From positions 1-64,000 of the forward strand of contig OZ037884.1 of NCBI GenBank assembly GCA_964035575.1: a DNA stretch of 64,000 nt, given 5' to 3'. Source of the DNA: Rhynchopus sp. YZ270_cl-10. Its lineage: Eukaryota; Euglenozoa; Diplonemea; Diplonemida; Diplonemidae. Under the pieces are notes generated by a model, which worked only from the letters and a program-made list of their open reading frames with translations, did not search any database and was not told where the DNA came from. This document shows, in pieces, positions 46,714 to 55,265 of this stretch. The translations under genes were made by a program, and so were the position numbers. The first letter of the stretch is position 1. Each line of letters opens with the position of its first letter.

Positions 46714-46820
46714 GGGGGTGGCATCAAAACAAAAAACGCGGACAATGTCCGCGTTTTTGGGGGGGGAGGGGGGGGGGTCTGAAATTCCAGAAAACGCGGA
46801 CATTTTGGGGGTTTTTTTTC
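46714..46820. repeat. G-run cassette with CGCGGACA inverted repeats, copy 1
   Basis: Contains the dyad AACGCGGACAATGTCCGCGT, then GGGGGGGGAGGGGGGGGGG, TCTGAAATTCC and a second CGCGGACATTTT. It matches 47,565-47,680, where the flanking parts are inverted around the same-oriented G-run core. Confidence 0.7.
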
Positions 46821-46879
46821 CTCGAAAATTTTTTTCTTCACTGGGGTTGTACACGATTTTGACCAAAATTTATAAAAAC

Positions 46880-47500
46880 TCGTCCATTTCGGCAAATTGA
46901 CCCCACCACAGAACCGGCGGATTCAGGAAATGCAAATGCCGGTGTTTTCGGGCAAGATAAAAAATACAAGATGCCCGCGTTTTTTTGCAAAATGTACACG
47001 AATGGGGGGCCCTTAAACCCCTGCTACCATGTGCTTCTACAGGCAAACACTTGGACCCCTTTACCTTACACTGACGGGTTTTGACCAAAATCAAGAACTT
47101 GTCCATTTTGGCAAATTGACCCCACCACAGAACGGACGGATTCCGGAAATGCAAATGGCGGTGTTTTTGCACATTTTCATGGTTTCAGCATCAGAGAGAG
47201 AAAATCTGGGTTGTGGGATTTACCTTGGCCCCTTTACCTTACACTCATTTTGACCAAAACCAAGAACTTGGCCATTTCGGCAAATTGACCCCACCACAGC
47301 GCGGACAGATCCCGGAAATGCCAATCGCGGTATGTTTTGGGGCTGAAAAATTTTCACCTGAAAATTTTTTTCAGCAGCATTTTGTGGCCGAAAATGGGCC
47401 CCACGTATTAGTGACGGGCTCATATTTTCAAAAATTTAAGTGGTCAAAAAATTGTCCAATTTTCGAGATTGACCCCACCACTTTCTGGACGGATTCCGGA
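46880..47500. repeat. Degenerate ~170-220 bp repeats with AAATTGACCCCACCACAG
   Basis: The marker AAATTGACCCCACCACAG occurs near 46,894, 47,113 and 47,282, with a variant (GAGATTGACCCCACCAC) near 47,467. Each is followed by a CGGATTCNGGAAATGC-like segment. The last unit matches 53,330-53,470 in reverse orientation. I see no gene here. Confidence 0.65.
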
Positions 47501-47564
47501 AATGCCAAAAAACTGTGTTTTGGGTCACGAATTTGCACCCCGTCACCCAAAAACCAGCAAAAAA

Positions 47565-47680
47565 TAGGGGGAAAAAAAACAAAAAATGTCCGCGTTTTGG
47601 GGGGGGGGGGGAGGGGGGGGTCTGAAATTCCCCAAAAACGCGGACATTGTCCGCGTTTTTTGTTTTGATGCCACCCCACA
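47565..47680. repeat. G-run cassette, copy 2
   Basis: ATGTCCGCGTTTT, a G13-A-G7 run, TCTGAAATTCC, then AACGCGGACATTGTCCGCGT and TTTTGATGCCACCCC. The outer parts are reverse complements of those of copy 1. Confidence 0.7.
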
Positions 47681-47953
47681 GGAAAACCAGTATTTCGTGA
47701 CCCAATTTTTTGCGCACTGCAATCCTTGTAAAAGGACAGAGGTGTTTGAGGATTTTGGGATTTCAAAAACCAACAATGCGTGAGCAAAAATCGAGCAAAA
47801 AGTTCGAGTTCAAATTATTTCACCTACACATAAGTACAAAATATTACCTTTTAGGAGGGCTTATGGACTCAAATACCGCTAAGCAAGGGCGTTTTTGCAA
47901 CTCGCTCCACTGCTTTTCCAAAACTTTTTAGTCCTATTTTTCAATCACAACTA

Positions 47954-48054
47954 CAGTAGGACAAGAAACTTGGCGACCAAAAAATATTGGCGGATTTTGA
48001 GGGTTTTCTTGCAATTGGCGACTTTTTTGGTCGCCAATATTACTTGTCCTACTG
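47954..48054. mobile_element. 101-bp palindromic MITE, CAGT ends, TA duplication (Tc1/mariner-type)
   Basis: It begins CAGTAGGACAAG and ends CTTGTCCTACTG, with inner inverted TTGGCGACCAAAAAA-type sequence. TA lies on both sides (47,952-47,953 and 48,055-48,056). TA duplication and CAGT termini are typical of Tc1/mariner-derived MITEs. Confidence 0.82.
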
Positions 48055-48255
48055 TATTGTATGATTTGTCAACTTTTCAGCTCTTGAACTAAACAGCAGT
48101 TCATCTTCAATCGGCTTTGAGCGCACAAACAAAAGACCCGATCTTTTTATTTTTCCACCTGAACTAGCTGGGTGTTGGGAGGTGTTGGGAGGGCGCTCCT
48201 CCTGAAGCTCTGTGAAGGACAGCTAGTCTCGCGGTCATAACAACAATATCAGTGA

Positions 48256-48351
48256 CTCCGCTAGGTACTAAAGTTCTGTTGATTGTCAAGCATGTACCCC
48301 ACCACGTGGACCATCAACAGAACATTTTCAAAATCGGAAATCCTAGCGGAG
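48256..48351. repeat. Short interrupted foldback downstream of the cyclase gene
   Basis: CTCCGCTAGG (48,256) pairs with CCTAGCGGAG (48,342), and inside it GTTCTGTTGAT (48,273) pairs with ATCAACAGAAC (48,313). It lies about 70 bp beyond the cyclase stop codon. Confidence 0.7.
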
Positions 48352-48420
48352 AGCCTGAACAATATGAAGAAAGAAAAAAAAAAATGTCATATTACTAAAC
48401 CACACGTTGAATTCAGAAGA

Positions 48421-51400
48421 TCACTCTGCAATGCTTTCTTTGATGGGCACAATGGGCGTGTCCAGCCGCTCCACCACCTGCTGCATCACTGGCGACATCT
48501 CTGCATTCTGCCTGATCGCTGCCACGTCTTTCAGCATAAACATTTCGGTGTAGGCAGGGGACCATGACCACTCCTCTTCATCCTCGTCGAACCAGCTCTC
48601 AAGAAGACTTTCGCCCTTGAGCTGGTACGCAATGACGCTGTCGTCGTCGGTGTCCACACGCACTAGGGGCCGGACCTTGTGAAGCATACCAGGATCGGAA
48701 CAGGCACACGGAGTATTGGGCTCTGCGCTGATGACGGCAAACACTCTGAACTCCTTTGCGGTCTTCGACAGGCGCTCTGCAATGGACGCACACTCGCCGA
48801 TCTGCATGTTGAACTTCTGCGACGTACCAACGTTCCCAGCTAAGACACTGCCCGAGCAGGCGCCGATGTGTGACGTCGAGATGAACAACGGCTTGTGCAG
48901 CATGCCGATGAACTTGATAGCGTTCTGCACGTGGCTCGCATTGCGCAGGCCAAGCCATGTAAGGTCGATGCCTGTTGTGGAGAGCGCTGCAATGACACCA
49001 CTGGTCTGCTCGCATGCGAGGATTATGGGCGCGACGATGTCGTTGACGATGTACAAAGACTCGCTCGTGCTTTTCTTCTTCAAGGTTTGGCTGAAGGAGA
49101 GCCGCATGTGCACGGTGGTCGCGTTCACAACTTCAAGAGCTGTCCTAAGTGCCAGGCGGGGCTTCGCGGCGGTGTTGCGAAGACTGCTGGCGGCGCTGGC
49201 GCTTGATCTGGAGCTTGCATTGTCCGAGTGGTTTTCCTTATAACCGGACAAAATTTTTTGCAGGCACATCTTCCTCTCCCGCAGGGCCTGGGGGATGAGC
49301 AGACTGAGGGTCTGCCGGTTCTTGATTCCCTTCAGCTCGACTTCGCCAAGCTCAAGCACAGACGCGTTAAGTGAGGCAGGCTGCAGCTTGTCAAGAACGG
49401 CCTTCTCAACAGTGATACCACCACCTCTGCCTGCAGCCTCAAGACGTGCCGCGATGTTCACAACTGTCCCGAAATAGTCTGCCCTGCCTGTCATCGCATT
49501 GTCCTGCTTCTCCACCTCACCGTAGTGTAGACCCATGCGCAAACGGAGACCGGAAAAGGCATGTGGTACCTTAGCACACTGAGGCAGATCGAGGAGGCCT
49601 TCGGGCCAGTCCACCTCAGTCAGATCGACCTGAACTGCAAGGCAGAACTTCGCTGCGTTGTCCAAGTCTGCAAACGCAAGCATGAAAGCGTCGCCAATCG
49701 TCTTCACTTCGTAACCGTCGTACTCTCCTGCAGCCTTGCGGATCACATCGTTGTGCAGCTCCAGTGCAGTCTTCATCTCGAAGGGGGCACCCTCCCATGT
49801 CATGGTGCTGCTTTGGATGTCGGTGAACACAATAGCAACGCGGCCGGATGCAGGTGGGTTCACCAAAGCGATCATGACACAGTCTTCCTTCCCTTTCATC
49901 TGATGGTTCTGGTCGAGTGTGTTCAGAACGGACTTCGGGATGTAGCTGCGGTACTCCTTGAGCGTCTCTGTGATGTTGATGAAGATGCGCTGCATTTTGT
50001 TCGGGTTGGTGAGGTCGTGTAGGTAGTCCAGCTCTTCGAGACGCATTTCTTGCACACTTTCTGCAATCTGCTCTGCAATGGCTTGGTCGGAGTAGATCTT
50101 GTCTGCCTGCTTGCTCACCATTTGGAACCTGTAGACCAAGCCGATCATGACCAGAACAGCAACGCCACCAAGAGCAGAGAAGGTGGGGATCATCCACGTG
50201 GGCATGTCTGACGAGGAGCTGATAATCAGAGAGGACGTCGTGAGGCCCAGGGCCTTCCTGTACGCAGGGAGCAGCACCTCAGCACCACCGTTCTGCTGCA
50301 CCACAAGGTTGTTCGCTGCGCTGAGCTGCGTTGCTGCCTCGGCGGGGGACGTCCCCTCCGTCACAGCCAGCACCGCGTGGTGGAAGTTGTCACGTATCAC
50401 ACTGTACCCAACGGCACGTGCCACGTCAATGTTCTTTGAGTCCAGAGAATCGGCCAGTGCATGCACGTAGTTATCTGCGCTTGCAGGCGCCATCCCTGCT
50501 GCTACCCACAGGCCTGCGTGAGAGATAGAAGAGTGAAGAGGATATGGGGTATTGTGCAATAGAAAACTTTGTAAGATGAATGTGTCTCTTGTGCACACAT
50601 CTAAAAACCTCGGGGGTTTGTTCCTAACGTCGTTGATTCTTCTTTCCCTGCGTTGACTGCAGGAAAGTTCGCGTACATCGCGACAAGGACAAAAAAAGGT
50701 CGAGAAGAAAAGTTGGCAAGATAAGTCAGTGGGGGCTGTTAATGTAGCAATTAAAACAATAGTAATACCTGCAAGCATGTGGCTGTATCTGTACGGCTCG
50801 AGCCCGGTGGTCCCGTCAACAGCATCTTCAGCAGAGATCTTCGGGCTGCACATATAGGAACCAAAGTCGTACACAAACTGGTGCCGCTCCTCCTTGATCT
50901 TTCTGTTGATCTGGTACGACCACCCGCCAAACGCGTAGATCGCTGAGTTGATGCCCTCATCCCCACCGAACGGGCACAGCACCGTGTCGCAGGCACGGTA
51001 TGCCTTCTGCTCGCGGTCCCACACCTTGCGCGAACCTGGCAGACGAGACATCCCCGTGAGGCCGTTCACGTAGGAGCCGATGCTGAGCCCAGCGATGTCG
51101 CCCCAGTCAACGGTCATCCCACACTTCCCCGATGTGAACAAGCCTCTCACATCCCAGCCCAAAGTTTGCAGGAAATTTTTGTTAGACCCAAGCGTGATCA
51201 TTTCTGCAATCATCCTGAGCCCATCTGCCATTGCTGGGTTGTCCTGAAGCGCCTCCATGGTGTTAGGGTCGAACAGGTACCCCTGCGACGTGCCCTTGCT
51301 TTGGATGAGGGACACCAGCAGTGAGGCAATCATGAAGCCCTGTGATGGCGCGCCAAGCCCAAAGCAGAAACCAACATCCCCGTGGCCGTCCCCGTCCATG

Positions 51401-51912
51401 TCGGTCCCGTTGATGGCCTTCGCAACTGAAAGCATTTCCTCAAGTGTTTTGGGAGGGGCCAGCCCGGCCTTGGCCAGGACGTCTTGTCTGTAGTACATAA
51501 GATGGAAGTCGCCGTCGAGCGGGAGTGAGAGGATTTCGTTGTTGTATACCCCGAGGGTGCGGAACCAGGACCCGATGTCGCTCCAGCGGATTTCCTCGTC
51601 CTTATCGATAAAGTCGTTGAGCGGGAGCAGGTTCTGGACTTGATAAGCAATCATGTCGGACCCGGTGCTGACGTACGCATCGTACAGCACGGTGCCGGTG
51701 CTCAGCTCGAGGGCCTCCTCCTCCACCAGTCTGTCGCGCGGTACCCGCACCACTTCCACCTGCGCTCCTGTCAGCGCGTTGAACGCGTTGGCACGGTTGT
51801 GAATACCTAAGCCCACGTTATTATCAGCGGTGAGGACTGTCATCTTCTGCCCAGAGTAGTTCGGAAGTGCACTGACCGATCCTGCCATGAGCAAGAGCAA
51901 GAAATACGACAT
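48421..51912 (-). CDS. Receptor-type adenylate cyclase: solute-binding ectodomain, TM, cyclase, degenerate second cyclase
   Basis: Exons 51,912-50,769 and 50,513-48,421 (1,078 residues after splicing). A signal peptide (MSYFLLLLMAGSVSALP) leads into a bacterial-type family 1 solute-binding ectodomain (to about 460). One TM helix follows (about 488-511, IPTFSALGGVAVLVMIGLVY). The cyclase domain (about 600-790) has both metal Asp residues (VFTDIQSST; EVKTIGDAF), Lys in VKTIGD favouring ATP, and Asn/Arg in NIAARLE. A second cyclase-like domain (about 830-1020) keeps GSVLAGNVG but has SIAERL for the Asn/Arg motif and lacks metal Asp residues, so it looks inactive. The role is ligand-controlled cAMP production at a membrane; the ligand is unknown. 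An upstream in-frame ATG (51,990) is rejected because the signal peptide starts at 51,912. The overall plan resembles trypanosomatid receptor cyclases. Confidence 0.88.
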   Translation of the reverse strand: MSYFLLLLMAGSVSALPNYSGQKMTVLTADNNVGLGIHNRANAFNALTGAQVEVVRVPRDRLVEEEALELSTGTVLYDAYVSTGSDMIAYQVQNLLPLNDFIDKDEEIRWSDIGSWFRTLGVYNNEILSLPLDGDFHLMYYRQDVLAKAGLAPPKTLEEMLSVAKAINGTDMDGDGHGDVGFCFGLGAPSQGFMIASLLVSLIQSKGTSQGYLFDPNTMEALQDNPAMADGLRMIAEMITLGSNKNFLQTLGWDVRGLFTSGKCGMTVDWGDIAGLSIGSYVNGLTGMSRLPGSRKVWDREQKAYRACDTVLCPFGGDEGINSAIYAFGGWSYQINRKIKEERHQFVYDFGSYMCSPKISAEDAVDGTTGLEPYRYSHMLAGITIVLIATLTAPTDLSCQLFFSTFFCPCRDVRELSCSQRRERRINDVRNKPPRFLDVCTRDTFILQSFLLHNTPYPLHSSISHAGLWVAAGMAPASADNYVHALADSLDSKNIDVARAVGYSVIRDNFHHAVLAVTEGTSPAEAATQLSAANNLVVQQNGGAEVLLPAYRKALGLTTSSLIISSSSDMPTWMIPTFSALGGVAVLVMIGLVYRFQMVSKQADKIYSDQAIAEQIAESVQEMRLEELDYLHDLTNPNKMQRIFINITETLKEYRSYIPKSVLNTLDQNHQMKGKEDCVMIALVNPPASGRVAIVFTDIQSSTMTWEGAPFEMKTALELHNDVIRKAAGEYDGYEVKTIGDAFMLAFADLDNAAKFCLAVQVDLTEVDWPEGLLDLPQCAKVPHAFSGLRLRMGLHYGEVEKQDNAMTGRADYFGTVVNIAARLEAAGRGGGITVEKAVLDKLQPASLNASVLELGEVELKGIKNRQTLSLLIPQALRERKMCLQKILSGYKENHSDNASSRSSASAASSLRNTAAKPRLALRTALEVVNATTVHMRLSFSQTLKKKSTSESLYIVNDIVAPIILACEQTSGVIAALSTTGIDLTWLGLRNASHVQNAIKFIGMLHKPLFISTSHIGACSGSVLAGNVGTSQKFNMQIGECASIAERLSKTAKEFRVFAVISAEPNTPCACSDPGMLHKVRPLVRVDTDDDSVIAYQLKGESLLESWFDEDEEEWSWSPAYTEMFMLKDVAAIRQNAEMSPVMQQVVERLDTPIVPIKESIAE
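50514..50768 (-). other. 255-bp intron in the cyclase gene, phase 1, stop-free
   Basis: Minus strand TTGCAG|GTATTACT at the donor and TCTCACGCAG|GCCTGTGG at the acceptor. Removal joins MLA-G-LWVAAG, restoring a natural solute-binding-domain sequence. The retained reading (ITIVLIATLTAPTDLS...) is low-quality. The length is a multiple of three with no stop, so retention would insert 85 residues. Confidence 0.88.
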
Positions 51913-51941
51913 CTCTCTGCAAGGTTCGAGTGTAGTGTAGT

Positions 51942-51990
51942 CTGTGGTGTTGGGGTGAGAGGCAGAAGAAAAGCAAAAAAATATACACAA
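51942..51990 (-). promoter_or_regulatory. Pyrimidine tract and AG upstream of the cyclase ATG
   Basis: Minus strand GCTTTTCTTCTGCCTCTCAC leads to ACCACAG with AG at 51,943-51,942, 29 bases before the ATG. It could be the acceptor of a leader intron or of trans-splicing. Confidence 0.4.
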
Positions 51991-51997
51991 AAAAAAA

Positions 51998-52320
51998 ATG
52001 TCTCTTTGCCCTCTGCACGGATGCTGCCAGATCTGGCCAGATCTCCAGATCTGGGCCGCCCAGATCTGGCCAGATCTGGAAAATTTTTTTTTTTTTTTTC
52101 ATAGGGTGAAAACGATCGTTTTTTTTTTTTTTTTTTTTTTTACGAATCTGGGAAAAAGTGATCGGTCTTTTTTTTTTTTTTTTTTTTTCACGATCGTGAA
52201 GAAAAAAAAAACGATCGTTTTTTTTTTTTTTTTTTCTTCACGATCGTGAAAAAAAAGCACCTTTTTCTTCACGATCGTGAAGGAAAAAAAAAACGATCGT
52301 TTTTTTTTTCCCATATTATG
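51998..52320. repeat. Palindrome field: CCAGATCTGG and TTCACGATCGTGAA with A/T tracts
   Basis: First come GGATGCTGCCAGATCTGG and further AGATCTGG units at about 10-bp spacing. Then long T runs alternate with ACGATCGT and three intact or near-intact TTCACGATCGTGAA dyads (about 52,187, 52,236 and 52,267). The first part matches 58,045-58,075 in reverse orientation. It lies directly upstream of the cyclase gene. Confidence 0.8.
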
Positions 52321-52348
52321 TCGTTGATCGCTGGCCCACACCAGGGAG

Positions 52349-52445
52349 GGAGCCCCCACAGGTGCCCACAACCCCCCTGAAATCGGCCGAGAGTAACTTT
52401 TAGCGGTGTTTTGACGTAAAATGTCACCTTTTTTGCCATTTTTGG
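52349..52445. repeat. Diverged fragment of the 44,914-46,307 foldback element
   Basis: GAGCCCCCACAGGTGCCCA, ACCCCCCTG-AATCGG and TAGCGGTGTTTTGA follow in the same order as at 44,981-45,070. This shows the foldback belongs to a dispersed family. Confidence 0.7.
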
Positions 52446-53329
52446 GGTGTACTTTTCTGGAACAAAATTCGCAAAACCCGAAATACGAATCGTAAAAAAT
52501 CGCGACATTCTATGACATGCGTATACCATGAAGCAGCACGTCACGGCATGGCATGTAACATGCACATGTAATATCGCCAAAAACCTAGTCGTAGTAACAT
52601 CATCACTGTGCAAACCCCTGTCCATCCAATACAATTCACACTCTTTGTGGGTGGTCTTGTTGCCTTTTTGCCACAGTAATTTTTGGCCCGGCAGGCATGC
52701 TCTTGAAGCATGGCAATTTAGTGTGTGGGCAGGGTGTTGTTTTGTTCTGAATTCCCTTTGTTATAATATCTATCCAATCGCGAGTGGTTGTATGTGTATC
52801 GTGAGACACTCTTTTTAACCCTTTACGGACCAAGAGGACATTTATGCCCATTGTGGCGGGGGATGCGGTTCAACACCAGGCCAAGTTGGCCAAAAGCCCC
52901 AACTTTTGTACTGTCCAACCTCTGTACAATTACGGTATATTTCGTTGGCTGGTGGTCTGAAGAGTGATCTGACCATATTCTCCAGGTATAACAAATGCTC
53001 AAATAATGCATTGGCGAAGGAATTTTGCACTTTTGACCATCACACATTACTTGTATTTTTACCGGTTTTTTAATGAGTACAACCTATGTCAGAGCACGCT
53101 GTCCACAGATTTTAGAATTTGGGGGGGTCACGCAAGGATGATACGCCTGTATTTTTTTTTTTTTTTTTGGTATTTTTTGAGCTGAGATTTTCAAAAAAAA
53201 CCAAAAATACCAGGGTCAACCGCTGTGATGCTCATTGTTTAGAACACAGGGCTATTTCTAAATATGGGGTCCGGAGTCCAAAATCCAATCCGGGACACAA
53301 TTTTGGCAGATTTATTTTGGGCCAAAAAC
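52446..53329. other. Intergenic sequence, repeat fragments only
   Basis: Contains a dispersed repeat at 52,668-52,755 (ATGCTTCAAGAGCATGCC on the minus strand, matching 56,008-56,098 on plus) and a small A/T hairpin at about 53,158-53,210. No gene is recognised. Confidence 0.5.
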
Positions 53330-53590
53330 GTCTTTATTTACATTTGGGATTCGCCCGTGCAGTGGTGGGGTCAATCTCGAAAATTGGATTTTTTGACCAC
53401 TTAAATTTTGGGAAATATGAGCCCGGTCACTTATACGTGGGCCCATTTTCGGCTAAAATTTTCCTCAAAATCCGGGTTTGTAAAATTGACCCTTCTGTGA
53501 AGGAAGGTTGTGGAAAAGGGTCCTTATTTGCATTTTTGGAAGCCGCCCGTGCAGTGGTGGGGTCAATTTGCAGAATTGGGCAAGTTCTTG
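53330..53590 (-). repeat. Copy of the TTGACCCCACCAC repeat in reverse orientation
   Basis: The minus strand reads GCCGAAAATGGGCCCACGTA, TTTAAGTGGTCAAAAAAT and TTTTCGAGATTGACCCCACC in the same order as 47,380-47,480 on the plus strand. A second partial unit ends near 53,590. Confidence 0.75.
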
Positions 53591-53691
53591 CAAGACAACG
53601 GGTAATGTTTGATCTAAGGAGGGAAGGGGAGCGTTTGTAGCTCACACAGCACCCCAAACCCTGGCCTCTCTGTCCACAGCTCTTCCCCTGA

Positions 53692-53986
53692 GTTCCATTT
53701 GTGCCTCAACATGCTGAGCGCATCTTCAGTACGATGGGTGGATGAGCGAGAAGAGGCGCAACTGGCTAGTTGCACCAAAGCTGCACAAGCTTGTGGTCGT
53801 AGCACGCAGTTTGCGCGAGAGCAAGCCGCCACAAGAGAATGGTTGGTGGGATGAGGAGAAGCTGGTGCAGGAGGAGAAGGAGCGTGCGGGAGCTATATTG
53901 ACTGCGACGCGACAGCTGAGGACCCCAAGGTTGATGATGATGCTGAGCATCACGACTCTGACATCAGTGAAGGCTCTTGGGACTAA
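53692..53986 (+). pseudogene. Decayed hAT-type transposase C-terminus
   Basis: VPQHAERIFSTMGG (53,701-53,742, ending in a TGA) continues one frame over as MSEKRRNWLVAPKLHKLVVV (from 53,742), then in a third register as an acidic tail (SYIDCDATAEDPKVDDDAEH) to a TAA at 53,984. Put together this resembles the hAT dimerisation region (ERIFS-x-G ... R-x-x-L ... LV), which normally ends a hAT transposase. Two frame changes and no upstream catalytic part mean it is broken. The frame changes could be sequencing errors or small introns. Confidence 0.5.
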
Positions 53987-54480
53987 ACGCATACAGTCTT
54001 GTCCGTACCCATTTCTCCCACACAAGTCACCACCCCCTTGTGACTTGCCTGTAACAGTGGAAACGTTTCCCTCCCAGCCGCAAACCCGTTCAGTGTATCG
54101 TGAGCCACTGCAGTGACCCACTCACGCTCGACCCTGTCCCTCCTTGTAAACAGTTCGCCTTCTCCTACGTTGTGCTGAGGAAAACCAAAAACATGCTCAA
54201 AAATGATGTGGGCACGGGGGTCAGACTCCACTTCTGACCACCTAAAATTAGGTCATACACGTGTTATACCCCAAACTGACCAAGAAATTTTCCCAGTGTT
54301 CGATGGTGATCGAATTAAATCGGTGGTAAAAAGTGAAAAATGGGGCATGCCAGGCCCACGTCAATCAGCCTAAAAATGTTGCAACTTTAAACGCGCATCT
54401 CTCCCGTACACCAATACACACTTTTTAACACATACAGTACAGCAAGGGAAAACCAAGGGATTTTACCCTGTGTTCTCCTT
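53987..54480. other. Intergenic sequence, nothing recognised
   Basis: Mixed composition with short ORFs on both strands but no recognisable domain. Possibly further remains of the hAT element. Confidence 0.4.
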
Positions 54481-54499
54481 GTTACGGCTGCACTAACCT

Positions 54500-55010
54500 A
54501 ATCATCAAAACTGCTCGATTTTGGCTTTATCTAAAAGATCGACATCAATTCTTACGAAATATAATTTATTTTACGATTTTGAGTAGAATTCTGTTTGCAG
54601 GGCGAAGTCACGAGGCAGGGGGTGATTTTGGGGGTGAGCGCCAAAAAAAGTCGTTTTCCTAGGGTTGACCCACCTCCCTCCAGCATCCAACGATATGACA
54701 TTTTCACGAAAGTTGTCGATTCTTGCCTTATTCTTGTCACACAGAAAAAAAATGTCTTTACGAAAATGAGTAGAACCCCATTACCCCTACCAACGTGTGG
54801 CATTCGTGCGCCACTATAGTGGCACTTGCTATGGGTAAAAACGGTTTTCTGGTTTTAGTGCCTCGCTGGCGACATCCGTTGGGGGGGATTCTGGTGTGAG
54901 AATGTTCTCGATTTTTGCTTTATTTGAAAGATTCGCCACAAAATCGTTTCAAGGAAAAGAGTCGGTCAAAAAAGTCCAAGTAGAACCCAGAAACTCTCCC
55001 TTGCCACCCA
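54500..55010. repeat. Degenerate ~200-bp repeats (GGCTTTATNTNAAAGAT marker)
   Basis: A CGATT-TTGCTTTAT-AAAGAT-like marker occurs near 54,513, 54,717 and 54,909, each followed by an AAATGAGTAGAAC-like end. The same marker (GGCTTTATTTGAAAGAT) occurs at about 25,840 in the TIR element. Confidence 0.5.
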
Positions 55011-55044
55011 TTTCACGCCCATGCCCCTTGTACTACTAGGGGAA

Positions 55045-55155
55045 AAAAAAAAAACGATCGTGAAAAAAAAAAACGATCGTGAAAAAAAAAAAAAAAATGT
55101 CAAGATCTTGAAAAAAAGTTCAAGATCTTGAAAAAAACCGTCACGATCGTTCTCA
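55045..55155. repeat. Array of GATC-centred palindromes with A tracts
   Basis: AACGATCGTGAA twice, then TTCAAGATCTTGAA (about 55,111 and 55,125-ish) and TCACGATCGT, separated by A runs. It is related to 52,187-52,310. Confidence 0.8.
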
Positions 55156-55168
55156 CACTATGTTTTTT

Positions 55169-55265
55169 GAAAAAAAAATTTTCCCAGACGTCCCAGATCT
55201 GGCCAGATCTGGCCAGATCTGGCCAAATCTGGGAGATCTGGGACGTCTGGGAAAATTTTTTTTTC
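55169..55265. repeat. 97-bp hairpin with 32-bp perfect arms
   Basis: The arms (55,169-55,200 and 55,234-55,265) each read A9-T4-CCCAGACGTCCCAGATCT, preceded by G, and are exact reverse complements. The loop is made of CCAGATCTGG repeats at 10-bp spacing. Confidence 0.92.

Noticed and set aside
46097-48092. Small genes in the 46-48 kb spacer
   Set aside because: The ORFs coincide with degenerate tandem repeats and G-run cassettes, with no coding signature.
48599-50197. ORFs of 138-193 residues inside the cyclase gene in other frames
   Set aside because: Shadows of the cyclase exon, with no domain.
53742-54116. Intact 124-residue gene
   Set aside because: Only its first ~25 residues resemble hAT; the protein context continues in other frames on both sides.
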